From the IMG/VR virus record IMGVR_UViG_3300028196_000007, positions 22,140-86,139 of that record: a stretch of DNA of 64,000 bases. One strand, written 5' to 3'. The stretch is from a virus. This document shows, in pieces, positions 49,942 through 58,720 of the stretch (position 1 is the stretch's first letter; the number at the start of each line of letters is the position of its first letter). The position numbers were made by a program, and so were the translations under genes. The notes beneath the pieces were generated by a model, which was given only the letters and a program-made list of their open reading frames with translations, ran no database searches and had not been told where the DNA came from.

Positions 49942-51309
49942 TTAAAAACTATTCTGATCTAGTTTAAATATGACTGTTACGTAATAATTTTTAGCTGCAT
50001 CTAGAGGTGCTTGTAAAGATACTAATAATCTATCTCCTTCTACAAAAGTTCTTCCTTCTTGTTCTGAAAAATCTAATACATTCTTAAAGTTGGTTGCTGA
50101 TGTTGTAGTTGTTGCTGCGGATGTTGCCCTTACAGTACTATTTCTGTCTGTTATATTATGTAATTTACCTGTGAGTGTAACTCCTGTTCCTCTATCGTAC
50201 AAACTTGAATTGCTTCTAATAACAATTTTATATATTTCTCCTGAACATGGTGCTACAAAATTATCTCGTCTTCCAGTAATACTTGTTCCTTCGGTTTCAC
50301 CATCTGATAAAGGGACATATTGCTGAGTGTTTATATTACCATTAAAGTTTGCTATTACTGGATAATGTATATATCTAGCGTCTCGTTTAGCAGTATTAGC
50401 AGTGATTGCAGATGCTTGACCAGATGTTATACCTGTTTTAGCAGTGTTTGCAGTAATAGCAGAAGCCTGTCCGGATGTTATACCAGTCTTTGCAGTATTA
50501 GCTGTAATTGCTGAAGCCTGTCCTGAAGTAATTCCAGTCTTAGCCGTGTTAGCTGTTATGGCTGAAGCCTGACCAGAAGTAATTCCAGTTTTAGCAGTGT
50601 TGGCTGTGATAGCAGATGCTTGGCCTGAAGTAATACCAGTTTTAGCAGTATTTGCTGTGATTGCTGTTTCAACATTTGCTATGTTTGGTATTGCAACGGT
50701 ACCGGTAAATGTTGGTGAAGCTTTAGGAGCTTTAAGTGCTAATGCAGTTGTAAGAGTTGAAGAATAATCGTCATCATCATTAATCGCAGCTGCTAATTCA
50801 TTTAATGTATCTAATGTTCCTGGAGCTCCACCTATTAAATCAGTAAGCTCTGTTTGAACATAAGCTGTAGTAGCTATTTTTGTTGAGTTATCATTGGACG
50901 ATGGTGTTGGTGCAACAGCGTTTCCAGTAAATGTAGGACCAGCAAACATAGTCGCTTTACTTTCATTAGTAGCGTTTCCTAAACCTACATCACCTGCTGT
51001 AGTGCCTTGTGCTCTAAGCGAAGCGAATGTTCCATCATTATCAAAGTTGTCTCCTGTTGCATACCCTGCTGAAGCGTGGTTTCCCCAACCATGTGCTGTA
51101 GCTGCCTTTGCTCCATCTGCTGCAACATCTCTGCCATCAACCGTACCACCTACAGTCACGTTGTTTGTTATTGCTACGTTTGCAAATGTAGGTCCGCTTG
51201 TAGTTAATACATTTTGGTCCATGTCATATAATTCGTTTGCACCTTGACCTGTATTTAATGTATCTGTATCAATTGCTAAGTGTCTTTTTGTTCCTGTTAC
51301 TGTTGCCAT
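49942..51309 (-). CDS. Tail fibre protein with five identical 17-residue repeats
   Basis: 455 aa. An N-terminal adaptor (RHLAIDTDTLNTGQGANELYDMDQNV), then beta-rich segments and five perfect copies of TGITSGQASAITANTAK. The C-terminus (SLYDRGTGVTLTGKLHNI) looks like a small beta domain. Such repeats form triple-helical or beta-helix shafts. The stop of the next gene upstream overlaps its start by one base. AT-rich base use as in neighbours. Confidence 0.75.
   Translation of the reverse strand: MATVTGTKRHLAIDTDTLNTGQGANELYDMDQNVLTTSGPTFANVAITNNVTVGGTVDGRDVAADGAKAATAHGWGNHASAGYATGDNFDNDGTFASLRAQGTTAGDVGLGNATNESKATMFAGPTFTGNAVAPTPSSNDNSTKIATTAYVQTELTDLIGGAPGTLDTLNELAAAINDDDDYSSTLTTALALKAPKASPTFTGTVAIPNIANVETAITANTAKTGITSGQASAITANTAKTGITSGQASAITANTAKTGITSGQASAITANTAKTGITSGQASAITANTAKTGITSGQASAITANTAKRDARYIHYPVIANFNGNINTQQYVPLSDGETEGTSITGRRDNFVAPCSGEIYKIVIRSNSSLYDRGTGVTLTGKLHNITDRNSTVRATSAATTTTSATNFKNVLDFSEQEGRTFVEGDRLLVSLQAPLDAAKNYYVTVIFKLDQNSF
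50392..50660 (-). repeat. Five tandem 51-bp repeats in a fibre gene
   Basis: Five units coding exactly TGITSGQASAITANTAK; the DNA units differ at many synonymous positions, e.g. tgtcctgaagtaattcc against tgaccagaagtaattcc. Not a CRISPR: the units abut and are in frame. Confidence 0.85.
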
Positions 51310-53033
51310 TATATCAACCTCTTTCTTGTTATATTATATCCATGCGATTCTTTTTCTGCAGAGTGTAATGTTCCGTATACGCAAATCATGCCACCGCTAT
51401 ATCCTAAATCATATGCTTGCTTTGCCTCTGTTCCACTTGATGCTATTTTATATCTTAACTGTGTACCTGTTGTTGAAAAAATATGTTTAGGTTCATTTGC
51501 ATAATCATATGATTCCCAGTCTGTTCCATTGTTGTTAGATACATGTACTGTTATTGTTACTCCTGCAGGTGCTATTAAATTAACATTGCTAATTATTGCG
51601 TAATCTACATTTGCAGAAGCGTCTAATGTAAATGTTCCAAATACTACTTCCCAATTACCTCTTAGCAAATCGGGGTCATCTGCATCGTTCCATACCATAA
51701 ATCTGTGACCATCAGCACCATACCCTACCATTACCCAGTATTTAGTTCCATTGGCAGATGCCATTCTTATCATATTACCACCATAGTCGTGTCTAACTGA
51801 TCTGCTGTAACCATTAGATGTGTCTTCAGTAATGTCGATGTATTTATGCATTCCTGGTGTTTTAAGATTAGTTCTATCAATAAATCCACCTAGCATATTA
51901 TATCCTCTATCAGCATGAGTTCTTACATAGGTAGGATGGTCGGGGTGTTTATCCATTGGTACGCCACTTGTTTTTTGATATTTATAACCAAACCTAAAAT
52001 TGCTAGCAAATAAAACATTAGATGCATTATTCGTGTATATTTGATTAACTATTGTTGGGTCGCCTCCTGTAAGGCAAGGGGTAATGTCTACTTCTACTAT
52101 TCTATCACTACCCCCCACTATAATTTTATTAGGATAATTAACTGGGTCGTCACAATGGAAACCTTGTTCATACCCATCATCACCAACTCCTGCGTCTCCC
52201 ATATCGCACCAAACTGTTTTGGGTGATGATGTTGATGCTGATACTATTAATGTAAAATTTGCATTATAGTAAGGAAAATGATACATTCTATCATTTACTT
52301 CATCATAAAATAAACATCCTCTATAACCATTTCTATCTATAACACCTGAACCTGAAAGATAAATGTCGCTTGATGTTTGGTCTAATCTTTCTTCTGCACC
52401 TGTTCTTAGGTTTCTTCTCATTATTTTTTTATAATGATGTGAATCATGGTCACTAGCGTAAATCCATTCTCCTGCAGCTGCTAAACCACTTGTGTAACTA
52501 GTACCAACTCTATTTACATATCCACCACCTGTATCTTGAGAACCAATAAAAGCATCGGGTGTACTGTGGGTGGGTCTATCATGTTTTACAAATGTAGTAC
52601 CACTACCTGTACATCCACTATAATCAAATGTAGTATAACCTTCAACATTATACGACATCACAACACCTAATTTGTTTATAGTGTCAATTGCAACTGATTG
52701 CATATGATTGTATGTTGATGCTGTATCTCTCCATAAGAAATAAGTTTCTTGAAATAATTTAGTCATTGAACCATCATTATTTAATCTTCTAACTGCAAAG
52801 CCATCACCCCAACCTGTTGTAAACAACAAATCGCCGTCTACTTCAAAGCCATTTGGAAAACCTATTACTCTATCGCCGCCATCATATTCTCCACCACTAC
52901 TATTTACAAGGGTGGTTCCATAACCACCTTTTCTCTGAGGCATAATTGCTTGCTGACCACCATAGTCATTCATAGCTGCATTAGTAATAGAAACAATATT
53001 GCTGCGTGATATTTTTTGTGTTTTACTCGCCAT
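51309..53033 (-). CDS. Tail fibre/adhesin protein, probably beta-propeller
   Basis: 574 aa. Repeating strands (DGDLLFTTGWGDGFAVRRLNNDGSMTKLF, GEWIYASDHDSHHYKKIMRRNLRTGAEERL, GYRGCLFYDEVNDRMYHFPY, TKYWVMVGYGADGHRFMVWND) have the look of a propeller or similar repeated-blade fold, with a small C-terminal beta domain. A host-recognition head is likely; the specificity cannot be read. It starts 11 bp inside the small coiled-coil gene. Confidence 0.6.
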   Translation of the reverse strand: MASKTQKISRSNIVSITNAAMNDYGGQQAIMPQRKGGYGTTLVNSSGGEYDGGDRVIGFPNGFEVDGDLLFTTGWGDGFAVRRLNNDGSMTKLFQETYFLWRDTASTYNHMQSVAIDTINKLGVVMSYNVEGYTTFDYSGCTGSGTTFVKHDRPTHSTPDAFIGSQDTGGGYVNRVGTSYTSGLAAAGEWIYASDHDSHHYKKIMRRNLRTGAEERLDQTSSDIYLSGSGVIDRNGYRGCLFYDEVNDRMYHFPYYNANFTLIVSASTSSPKTVWCDMGDAGVGDDGYEQGFHCDDPVNYPNKIIVGGSDRIVEVDITPCLTGGDPTIVNQIYTNNASNVLFASNFRFGYKYQKTSGVPMDKHPDHPTYVRTHADRGYNMLGGFIDRTNLKTPGMHKYIDITEDTSNGYSRSVRHDYGGNMIRMASANGTKYWVMVGYGADGHRFMVWNDADDPDLLRGNWEVVFGTFTLDASANVDYAIISNVNLIAPAGVTITVHVSNNNGTDWESYDYANEPKHIFSTTGTQLRYKIASSGTEAKQAYDLGYSGGMICVYGTLHSAEKESHGYNITRKRLI

Positions 53034-53178
53034 TGTATTCCTCTATCTGCTTTTCAAGTTCTTCAATATTAGTTTTAAGAAGTTTATAAAGAGTTTCTTC
53101 TTTTTCTTCTCTTAGTTCTTCTAACCTTAAATCTTCTTGACGAGCTTCTAATTGTTCTTGTAATTCTTCTAATGTCAT
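53023..53178 (-). CDS. Small coiled-coil protein (51 aa)
   Basis: 51 aa: MTLEELQEQLEARQEDLRLE... ending EKQIEEYNGE. Very high Glu/Lys with heptad leucines, so a coiled coil. Its last bases overlap the start of the adhesin gene (ATGGCGAGTAA), and it begins 2 bp after the stop of the FN3-like gene. It could trimerise or chaperone the fibre. Weak GGTAG ribosome-binding site. The reading frame is open with normal codon use. Confidence 0.6.
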   Translation of the reverse strand: MTLEELQEQLEARQEDLRLEELREEKEETLYKLLKTNIEELEKQIEEYNGE

Positions 53179-53179
53179 A

Positions 53180-53947
53180 TTATGCTACCGTTATCTCTAC
53201 CCAAAATTGATGAAACTTTGCTTTATCTTCATCTGCAATTGTGTACATTAAATTTGTTCTGTCTCCTGTATAAGCTAGCGTTGCGCTGCTTCTTGATAAA
53301 CTTCCTTGTGTTTCATGTGCATGTTTATATACTTTATAATTACCTACAAATCTTGAATTTGCAGAAGGCTTGTCCCATTGTATATAGTATGTTGTATTTA
53401 ATGGAGTAACAGATAAGTTTGTAGGTTCTAAGCTTGATATTGTAAATGACTTAGATGCTGTTGCTGCATTAGAATAAACACCGCCTTTTACTGCATATAC
53501 TTTATACGCTATTGTTCCTGTTTGGTCAAATGTGTTATCTATTACTGACATAGTATTAGCCATATCAGCTGGTGATATTACAGATATAAGTCCATAATCT
53601 CCACCGTCTATTGAGTTAAACACTAGATAGTAATCGATGTTTGCTGTCGCTGATTTTGTTATACGTAAATCTATAGTGTCGTTAACTATAGAAGTTGATA
53701 CTCCAGCTGGTGCACCAACTTGTGTTATTTCTAAATTTGACTGAGTAACAAGTTCATCTACACGAGCATTAAGTGCAATGATTGCTGCAATTTCTGGTAC
53801 GTTGTCTTGTAGTTCTGTATCTCCTAAAAGCTCTGCTGTTATTGAATATTGTTCCTTCTTTGCGAAATCCTCATTTCCTGAATCTAAAGTACCTGCCTTA
53901 GATTGAGCAAGCATTTGAGTCATAGTTAATATTGTTCTTCTTGCCAT
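53180..53947 (-). CDS. Fibre-associated protein with FN3-like domains
   Basis: 255 aa. A helical N-terminus (RRTILTMTQMLAQSKAG), then two beta domains; the second, PTNLSVTPLNTTYYIQWDKPSANSRFVGNYKVYKHAHE, has the W..P..... Y.vy pattern of fibronectin type III modules. Probable linker or adhesive decoration of the tail fibre. The start overlaps the stop of the upstream fibre gene by one base. Confidence 0.65.
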   Translation of the reverse strand: MARRTILTMTQMLAQSKAGTLDSGNEDFAKKEQYSITAELLGDTELQDNVPEIAAIIALNARVDELVTQSNLEITQVGAPAGVSTSIVNDTIDLRITKSATANIDYYLVFNSIDGGDYGLISVISPADMANTMSVIDNTFDQTGTIAYKVYAVKGGVYSNAATASKSFTISSLEPTNLSVTPLNTTYYIQWDKPSANSRFVGNYKVYKHAHETQGSLSRSSATLAYTGDRTNLMYTIADEDKAKFHQFWVEITVA

Positions 53948-54921
53948 TATGATATTCTCCTAGTACCTGAAATTGTAAAGCTTGCTTTTACTGCATTTGT
54001 GTTGCTGTTTGTTGTATCTAAAAATCCTACAGCTATAAATATTAGCTGACCTTCATCAACGTCTACTGTTGCTTCTCCATCAAAGTTTCTAAATCTTCCT
54101 GACGTAGTTGACTGGTTTATATGTATTATTTCTGTTATTGATATAGCAGAATTTGTATTATCAGATCTGTCTCCAATGAAAACCATCATTGAAATTGTAG
54201 GAGAGTCACCCGAAGGTCTTACTTGGCCTTTAAGCTTTATCTTTTTTAAATTATAAGGTACTTGCATACCGCAGTTTGAGTTGTCTTCACTAATAGTCAT
54301 AGCGCTGGCAGAAGTTACTTGCTGACTCCAGTTGTGGTGGTTCCAGCCATAACTACCATTTCCAATATTCATTTGAGTAGTAGACTTATTTGTAAAATAT
54401 ATATTACCACACCAAAGTGAGTTGTCCGAACCTTCGACTTCACCTGATACGTTGATGTCTCCTGTTACACCTAATGTGCTTCCGTCGTATGTTAAACCAG
54501 ATTCACCGTTTAGCGAATTTGAATCTGTAGCTGTTACAACTCTATTATTAACACCATTAGACAAGTTTGCTAATGTGCTTCCCCACACTCTTGAATCTAT
54601 CTCATCTGTTTTTACTATATTTGATGAGTCCAGGACAAGTACTGTATTATCTGTACCTGCTAATGCCGTGGCTAATTTAAGTTGGTTGTTGACTGTTGTG
54701 TGTGAGGCATCGATGTTGACCATTGACTGGTCCCTAACTATTAAGTCTATATCTGTTTTAGGAACAACTTCAAGACCATCGGTAGAATCGAATTTTATAC
54801 CTGATACGGTTCCCATACTTGTGAGATGTTCGATTCTATTTGTTCGCATCCCTAGCGAACTTGTAACTTCATTTAATTGCGCATTCGATCCCGAAGTTAC
54901 GACTTTTTTCCAATTTGGCAT
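53947..54921 (-). CDS. Tail fibre protein, WKKVV-type adaptor N-terminus
   Basis: 324 aa. Starts PNWKKVVTSGSNAQLNEVTSSLG, a sequence also seen (SWKKVIVEG) in the fibre at 55441-56646 and typical of marine T4-like fibres. A helix-free, Thr/Asn-rich shaft follows, then a C-terminal globular beta domain (NLKKIKLKGQVRPSGDSPTISMMVFIGD). Late-type promoter motif upstream. Confidence 0.7.
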   Translation of the reverse strand: MPNWKKVVTSGSNAQLNEVTSSLGMRTNRIEHLTSMGTVSGIKFDSTDGLEVVPKTDIDLIVRDQSMVNIDASHTTVNNQLKLATALAGTDNTVLVLDSSNIVKTDEIDSRVWGSTLANLSNGVNNRVVTATDSNSLNGESGLTYDGSTLGVTGDINVSGEVEGSDNSLWCGNIYFTNKSTTQMNIGNGSYGWNHHNWSQQVTSASAMTISEDNSNCGMQVPYNLKKIKLKGQVRPSGDSPTISMMVFIGDRSDNTNSAISITEIIHINQSTTSGRFRNFDGEATVDVDEGQLIFIAVGFLDTTNSNTNAVKASFTISGTRRIS

Positions 54922-54982
54922 GTTTTTCTCCTATGGTTGGTTACAGATAAATCTGCCCACTTCCCTTTCGGGCCTAATAGTT

Positions 54983-54997
54983 TAATATAAATATATA
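54983..54997 (-). promoter_or_regulatory. Late-type promoter motif for a fibre gene
   Basis: Minus strand TATATATTTATATTA, 62 bp before the start at 54921. Confidence 0.5.
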
Positions 54998-55008
54998 GAT
55001 AAGTTTTA

Positions 55009-55155
55009 TTAAGCTGTTAGCTTCTTACTTTCTTTGGTAATCTGCTTGTCGACTTTATCTAAAACTGTAACTACAAACCTTGCATCTTTGCCTGTTATTT
55101 GTGATGCGTTAATAGCTGCTTTTATAAAATTTAACTCGTGAATAGTATAACTCAT
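55009..55155 (-). CDS. Small protein expressed from a middle-type promoter in the fibre region
   Basis: 48 aa: MSYTIHELNFIKAAINASQ..., ending TKESKKLTA; mostly helical. Not recognised. Strong AAAGGAG ribosome-binding site and a middle-type promoter (55174-55204), unlike the late fibre genes around it. It is the second such island after bS21 and may be a host-takeover protein. Too short for confident homology. Confidence 0.6.
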   Translation of the reverse strand: MSYTIHELNFIKAAINASQITGKDARFVVTVLDKVDKQITKESKKLTA

Positions 55156-55173
55156 ATTTTTCTCCTTTTATAT

Positions 55174-55204
55174 CAATATAATAAAAAAATCCGACATATA
55201 AAAA
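55174..55204 (-). promoter_or_regulatory. Middle-type promoter for the 48-aa gene
   Basis: Minus strand TTTTATATGTCGGA then TTTTTTTATTATATTG (TATATT at 55180-55175). The box lies within the terminator hairpin at 55183-55215. Confidence 0.7.
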
Positions 55205-55215
55205 TATACATCGGA
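55183..55215 (-). terminator. Terminator upstream of the 48-aa gene, overlapping its promoter box
   Basis: Minus strand TCCGATGTATA-TTTT-TATATGTCGGA, with G-T wobbles, followed by seven T. It ends the 55222-55416 transcript. Confidence 0.65.
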
Positions 55216-55221
55216 CTTTTA

Positions 55222-55416
55222 CTATTTATTGTATTCTTTCTGAAGCTTAGAAGTAAGATGATATAGCGAATCTATCATGTTACCATTAAAGTTTGAGTTT
55301 TTCACAAGCTGCAAAACAATTCCTATTTCATCATTAGTTAATTGAACTAAGTGATACTCTTGTTTTCTTGTTTTTACACCTCTTATTTCTGAAATTTTCT
55401 TTCCTTTTATTGCCAT
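55222..55416 (-). CDS. Small hypothetical protein
   Basis: 64 aa from the ATG at 55416, chosen because AAAAAGG lies 7 nt before it; a start six codons earlier is possible. Basic and compact (IKGKKISEIRGVKTRKQEYHL, NSNFNGNMIDSLYHLTSKLQKEY). Not recognised. It follows the fibre gene at 55441-56646 and ends at a terminator. Confidence 0.55.
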   Translation of the reverse strand: MAIKGKKISEIRGVKTRKQEYHLVQLTNDEIGIVLQLVKNSNFNGNMIDSLYHLTSKLQKEYNK

Positions 55417-55440
55417 GTATAACCTTTTTAACATTTTATC

Positions 55441-56646
55441 TTATTCAACGTAAACGTAAATCTCTGAACTTTCAATTTTTATATTACCATTGTATTGGTA
55501 AGAAGCGTTTGAGCCTGTAACTACCATAGCAACAAATGCATCTGATGCTATTGCGCTTTGACCTTCTGTTGCTCCGCTAAAATCAAATCCTAATCTAGAA
55601 GCTGATTCGTCCCAACCTAATGAAGCACCTTGTCCTTCAAATACTAAACCAGCATCTGCTGCAGCACCACCATCATTTAAGTTGATGAATTTATCTGTTA
55701 TATTTAAGTTTGTTACGTTTGCAGTTATAGTGTCACCTGATACAGTTAAATCACCAGTTACTACGAAGTCTCCACCAGCAGTCATTGTTACGCCATTACC
55801 AATAGTAGTAGCAGTATCAATTTGAGGTAGTCTTGCTTCTAAGTTACCAACACTAACATCTACATCAGTATTTGTAATAGCTCCAGAAGCTGCTCCTAAA
55901 TATCCCCATTGTGCAGCTGATATTGAAGTTGAGCCAATGTTTTCTAGCTGAGCACCTTGAGTTGACGTTAGATTAGAAAGCTCTGTTACTTGAGATATTG
56001 CTATTGTTTTGTTAGTTAATGTTTGTGTGCCATTTAACGTTACATCACCCGTGTTAGTTGTATATCCAAAACCAGTAACAAATGTATGGATTTGGTCAGC
56101 TGTTGCTAATCCAGTACCACTATCTGCAATTGCGGCTGTATCTAATACGGCACCTGTTCCTAAACCTAATGTTGCTATAGCTGCAGCTGCATCTGCATCA
56201 TCAATTAAAGTTTTACCAAATGCTGATATTGTTGTATTTGAAGGTAAAGATAAAGTTTTAATGTCTGCATCTACATCTGCTTCTGGTAATGCAGCATCTG
56301 CTGTTGCTCCTTGAGCTGCTGTTGCATAGTTTGTTGCAGCTGTTACTGCAGCGCTTCCTAAACCAAGACTTGCTCTAAGTGTTGTTCCTGATTCTAGTAC
56401 AAATGCAGAGCCATTACCTATTAGAACATTACCATCACCTGGTGATGCTGATAATCCTGCTATGTCTGCTAAATTTGCATCGTATGCTTGTACATCTGAA
56501 CCTATTGCTAAACCTAAGTTAGCTCTGGCGTCTGCAGCTGTAGAAGCTCCTGTACCACCTTGTGCGACTGCTAAATCTGTTGTTAGTGTTAGTGATGCTA
56601 AGGATGCAGCCGCTCCTTCAACAATTACCTTTTTCCATGATGCCAT
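55441..56646 (-). CDS. Tail fibre protein with WKKVI adaptor and Ala-rich shaft
   Basis: 401 aa. ASWKKVIVEGAAASLASLTLT at the N-terminus, a long Ala/Asp/Leu-rich shaft (TAADARANLGLAIGSDVQAY, LGSAAVTAATNYA), and a C-terminal beta domain (NITDKFINLNDGGAAADAGLVFEGQGASLGWDESASRLGFD). Paralogous N-terminus to 53947-54921. Late-type promoter upstream. Confidence 0.68.
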   Translation of the reverse strand: MASWKKVIVEGAAASLASLTLTTDLAVAQGGTGASTAADARANLGLAIGSDVQAYDANLADIAGLSASPGDGNVLIGNGSAFVLESGTTLRASLGLGSAAVTAATNYATAAQGATADAALPEADVDADIKTLSLPSNTTISAFGKTLIDDADAAAAIATLGLGTGAVLDTAAIADSGTGLATADQIHTFVTGFGYTTNTGDVTLNGTQTLTNKTIAISQVTELSNLTSTQGAQLENIGSTSISAAQWGYLGAASGAITNTDVDVSVGNLEARLPQIDTATTIGNGVTMTAGGDFVVTGDLTVSGDTITANVTNLNITDKFINLNDGGAAADAGLVFEGQGASLGWDESASRLGFDFSGATEGQSAIASDAFVAMVVTGSNASYQYNGNIKIESSEIYVYVE

Positions 56647-56718
56647 TTGTTTTTCCTCTTTATTTTTTTAATTTGACATTTATTTACTTTCTGTCAGTGA
56701 CAGATGGTTGGTTATTCA

Positions 56719-56731
56719 TAATATAAATATA
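56719..56731 (-). promoter_or_regulatory. Late-type promoter motif for a fibre gene
   Basis: Minus strand TATATTTATATTA, about 73 bp before the start at 56646. Confidence 0.45.
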
Positions 56732-56745
56732 CAGTACTTTATTGT

Positions 56746-57093
56746 TTATGCGTTATCTCCAACATAAAACACACCTTGTCTATAATATATACCACCTTCT
56801 ACTGGAGTAGGTGTGTTTCCAGCACTTCCTAGTACAGTAATACCTTGTGAGTTTATTTTAAACTTTTCTGCAGAACCTGTTACGTCGTCCATTCTTATTA
56901 TAAATGAATCAGCAGCAGAGCTTGAAAGTACAAAGCTTCCTGACACTGACACTTGTTCTGTAGATGTAAATTGTAATTTAGTCGACGATGAAAACTCAAC
57001 AAGTGAATCAGACGCTGTTATATATGCAACGGTGTTAGCCGAGCCTGTAAATTGTAGTACGCCTAGTCCAGGCCTTATTATTATATCTGCCAT
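56746..57093 (-). CDS. Small fibre-associated protein
   Basis: 115 aa. Starts DIIIRPGLGVLQFTGSANTVAYI and contains short Ser-rich beta strands (EFSSSTKLQFTSTEQVSVSGSFVLSSSA), ending GGIYYRQGVFYVGDN. It is probably a short fibre segment or a fibre-tip unit. Not recognised as a defined family. Its start adjoins the stop of the fibre gene upstream. Confidence 0.55.
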   Translation of the reverse strand: MADIIIRPGLGVLQFTGSANTVAYITASDSLVEFSSSTKLQFTSTEQVSVSGSFVLSSSAADSFIIRMDDVTGSAEKFKINSQGITVLGSAGNTPTPVEGGIYYRQGVFYVGDNA

Positions 57094-58692
57094 CTATTTC
57101 ACCGTCTTTAGTTTTTTAACATCTTTTCTTGTAGCGTGTACTACATAATATGCGTTTACTTTACTACTAAATAAAGCATCGTTATTTATAAATATCTTGT
57201 TATCTGATACATCCTTTACAAATAAATTCTGGCTTTTACCTATAGCAGTCAACTGCACTGTAATACTATCTTCGTGTACAAGCCATTTCCACTCTTCAGG
57301 TAGTTCTATAATTTTATCTTGTGTTTTTCCTCTTACATATACAGAATGCTCAGGTCCTTCAAGTACACCGTAAACCAATTTCTTACCTTCAATACTTTGA
57401 TGAGGTATGCTAAATGATTTTACAGCAGCTTCTATCGTGCCGGTAAACTCTGCATCTTCTGCAAATATATTTCCACTTGCACTTATATTACCTGAGGCTG
57501 TTATATTACCGCGAAAAGTATGAGGTTTAGATGTTCCTAATCTACCGTATGTATAGCTATCCCATTGGCCTGCATTATCTAGGCCTAAAACACCTGAAGT
57601 GCCTTCATCAAATACAAATTTACTATTTAGTCGTAAGTGTCCACCATTTATACCACCACTTGCACTTATATTACCTGAGGCTGTAATGTTACCATTTGCA
57701 TATATACCTCCATCCTGAAAGGTGTACTCGCCAGAACCAGCAGCTGTATTTTTAAGTATTCTATTTAGTCCTTCACCTAATGTGATGTGGGTAAAGCTTC
57801 CTTCATACCCTTGAAGTTTTCCAGTAGCTCCACTTGCAATTATATTATCTGCCGTTAAATCTCCGCTTGCACTTATGTCACTAGTTACTCCAGCACCGCT
57901 CAATACTAAACTACCAGATATAGTTGTTGTTCCATCATCATCTAAATGTAATACATTATGATTTGCTGTGAAATGTAACCCTCCTTGTGAGAATTTATTT
58001 CTTATAGCCCAGTCTGGTGTCTGATTATTTTTTAATTCTAATGTTGCATTTCCATTACCTGTTGTTTCAAGTACAGCATTTACACTTTGAGAATCTTTAA
58101 CATGAAGTTGATATGATTGTGCTGCAGCAGGAGAATCTCCTATTTGAATTGTATCAACTTCCAAATTACCTGATGCAGTAATACTACCGTTGAATGTATG
58201 GTTGTCATTTGCAGCATCACCAAAAATATTTGAACCACTAGAATAAATAATTGATGATGTAACTATAGAAGCTGTTATGCTTGTTATATCTATACTGTTT
58301 GCTGAAATTGTGTCGAAAGATACAGCAGACGTAGTAGTAAGATTTTGGTTTATAGATTTTAGTGCTGCAACGTTTGTACACTCAGATTCAAGTAATGCGC
58401 CTTGTGCGTCAATAGATAGATTAGTTATTCCAGAGCCATCACCTACAAAATAACCTGCACTTACTGTTCCACTTGCAGTTATGTTTCCGGTACCTGTATG
58501 ATTACCTAAATGATTTCTTATTTTATTGGAAGCTGTTATCTCACCAAACATCCAATTAGAGTGTGTTGCGTTAGAAGAACCTGAGCCATACCATAGCGAA
58601 CCTGAAGATACATTTATCGCTAGCTCACCTTGTAAAAGTGATGCTGGTGCTGATGAACCTGTTCCATTTTTTATTTGTATTGTTTGTGCCAT
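57094..58692 (-). CDS. Tail fibre protein with C-terminal KSFSIPHP-type domain
   Basis: 532 aa. N-terminus TIQIKNGTGSSAPASLLQGELAINV is typical of marine-phage fibres that begin with this 'GTG.. P..LL.GELAIN' motif, followed by SGSLWYGSG. A Ser/Gly-rich shaft (SASGNISASGNI repeats) follows. The C-terminus VKSFSIPHQSIEGKKLVYGVLEGPEHSVYVRGKTQ then FVKDVSDNKIFINN is a conserved fibre-tip domain of T4-like phages. Late-type motif upstream. Confidence 0.75.
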   Translation of the reverse strand: MAQTIQIKNGTGSSAPASLLQGELAINVSSGSLWYGSGSSNATHSNWMFGEITASNKIRNHLGNHTGTGNITASGTVSAGYFVGDGSGITNLSIDAQGALLESECTNVAALKSINQNLTTTSAVSFDTISANSIDITSITASIVTSSIIYSSGSNIFGDAANDNHTFNGSITASGNLEVDTIQIGDSPAAAQSYQLHVKDSQSVNAVLETTGNGNATLELKNNQTPDWAIRNKFSQGGLHFTANHNVLHLDDDGTTTISGSLVLSGAGVTSDISASGDLTADNIIASGATGKLQGYEGSFTHITLGEGLNRILKNTAAGSGEYTFQDGGIYANGNITASGNISASGGINGGHLRLNSKFVFDEGTSGVLGLDNAGQWDSYTYGRLGTSKPHTFRGNITASGNISASGNIFAEDAEFTGTIEAAVKSFSIPHQSIEGKKLVYGVLEGPEHSVYVRGKTQDKIIELPEEWKWLVHEDSITVQLTAIGKSQNLFVKDVSDNKIFINNDALFSSKVNAYYVVHATRKDVKKLKTVK

Positions 58693-58706
58693 TTTTTATC
58701 TTCCTA

Positions 58707-58720
58707 TTATATAAATATCA
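58707..58720 (-). promoter_or_regulatory. Late-type promoter motif for a fibre gene
   Basis: Minus strand TGATATTTATATAA, 15 bp before the start at 58692. Confidence 0.65.

Noticed and set aside
50392-50660. CRISPR array
   Set aside because: Units are 51-bp, abutting, in frame and translated; no spacers.
57186-57198. Late-type motif within a fibre gene (gttatttataaatatc)
   Set aside because: Only a partial match, lies inside coding sequence far from the next start, and is not followed by a gene.
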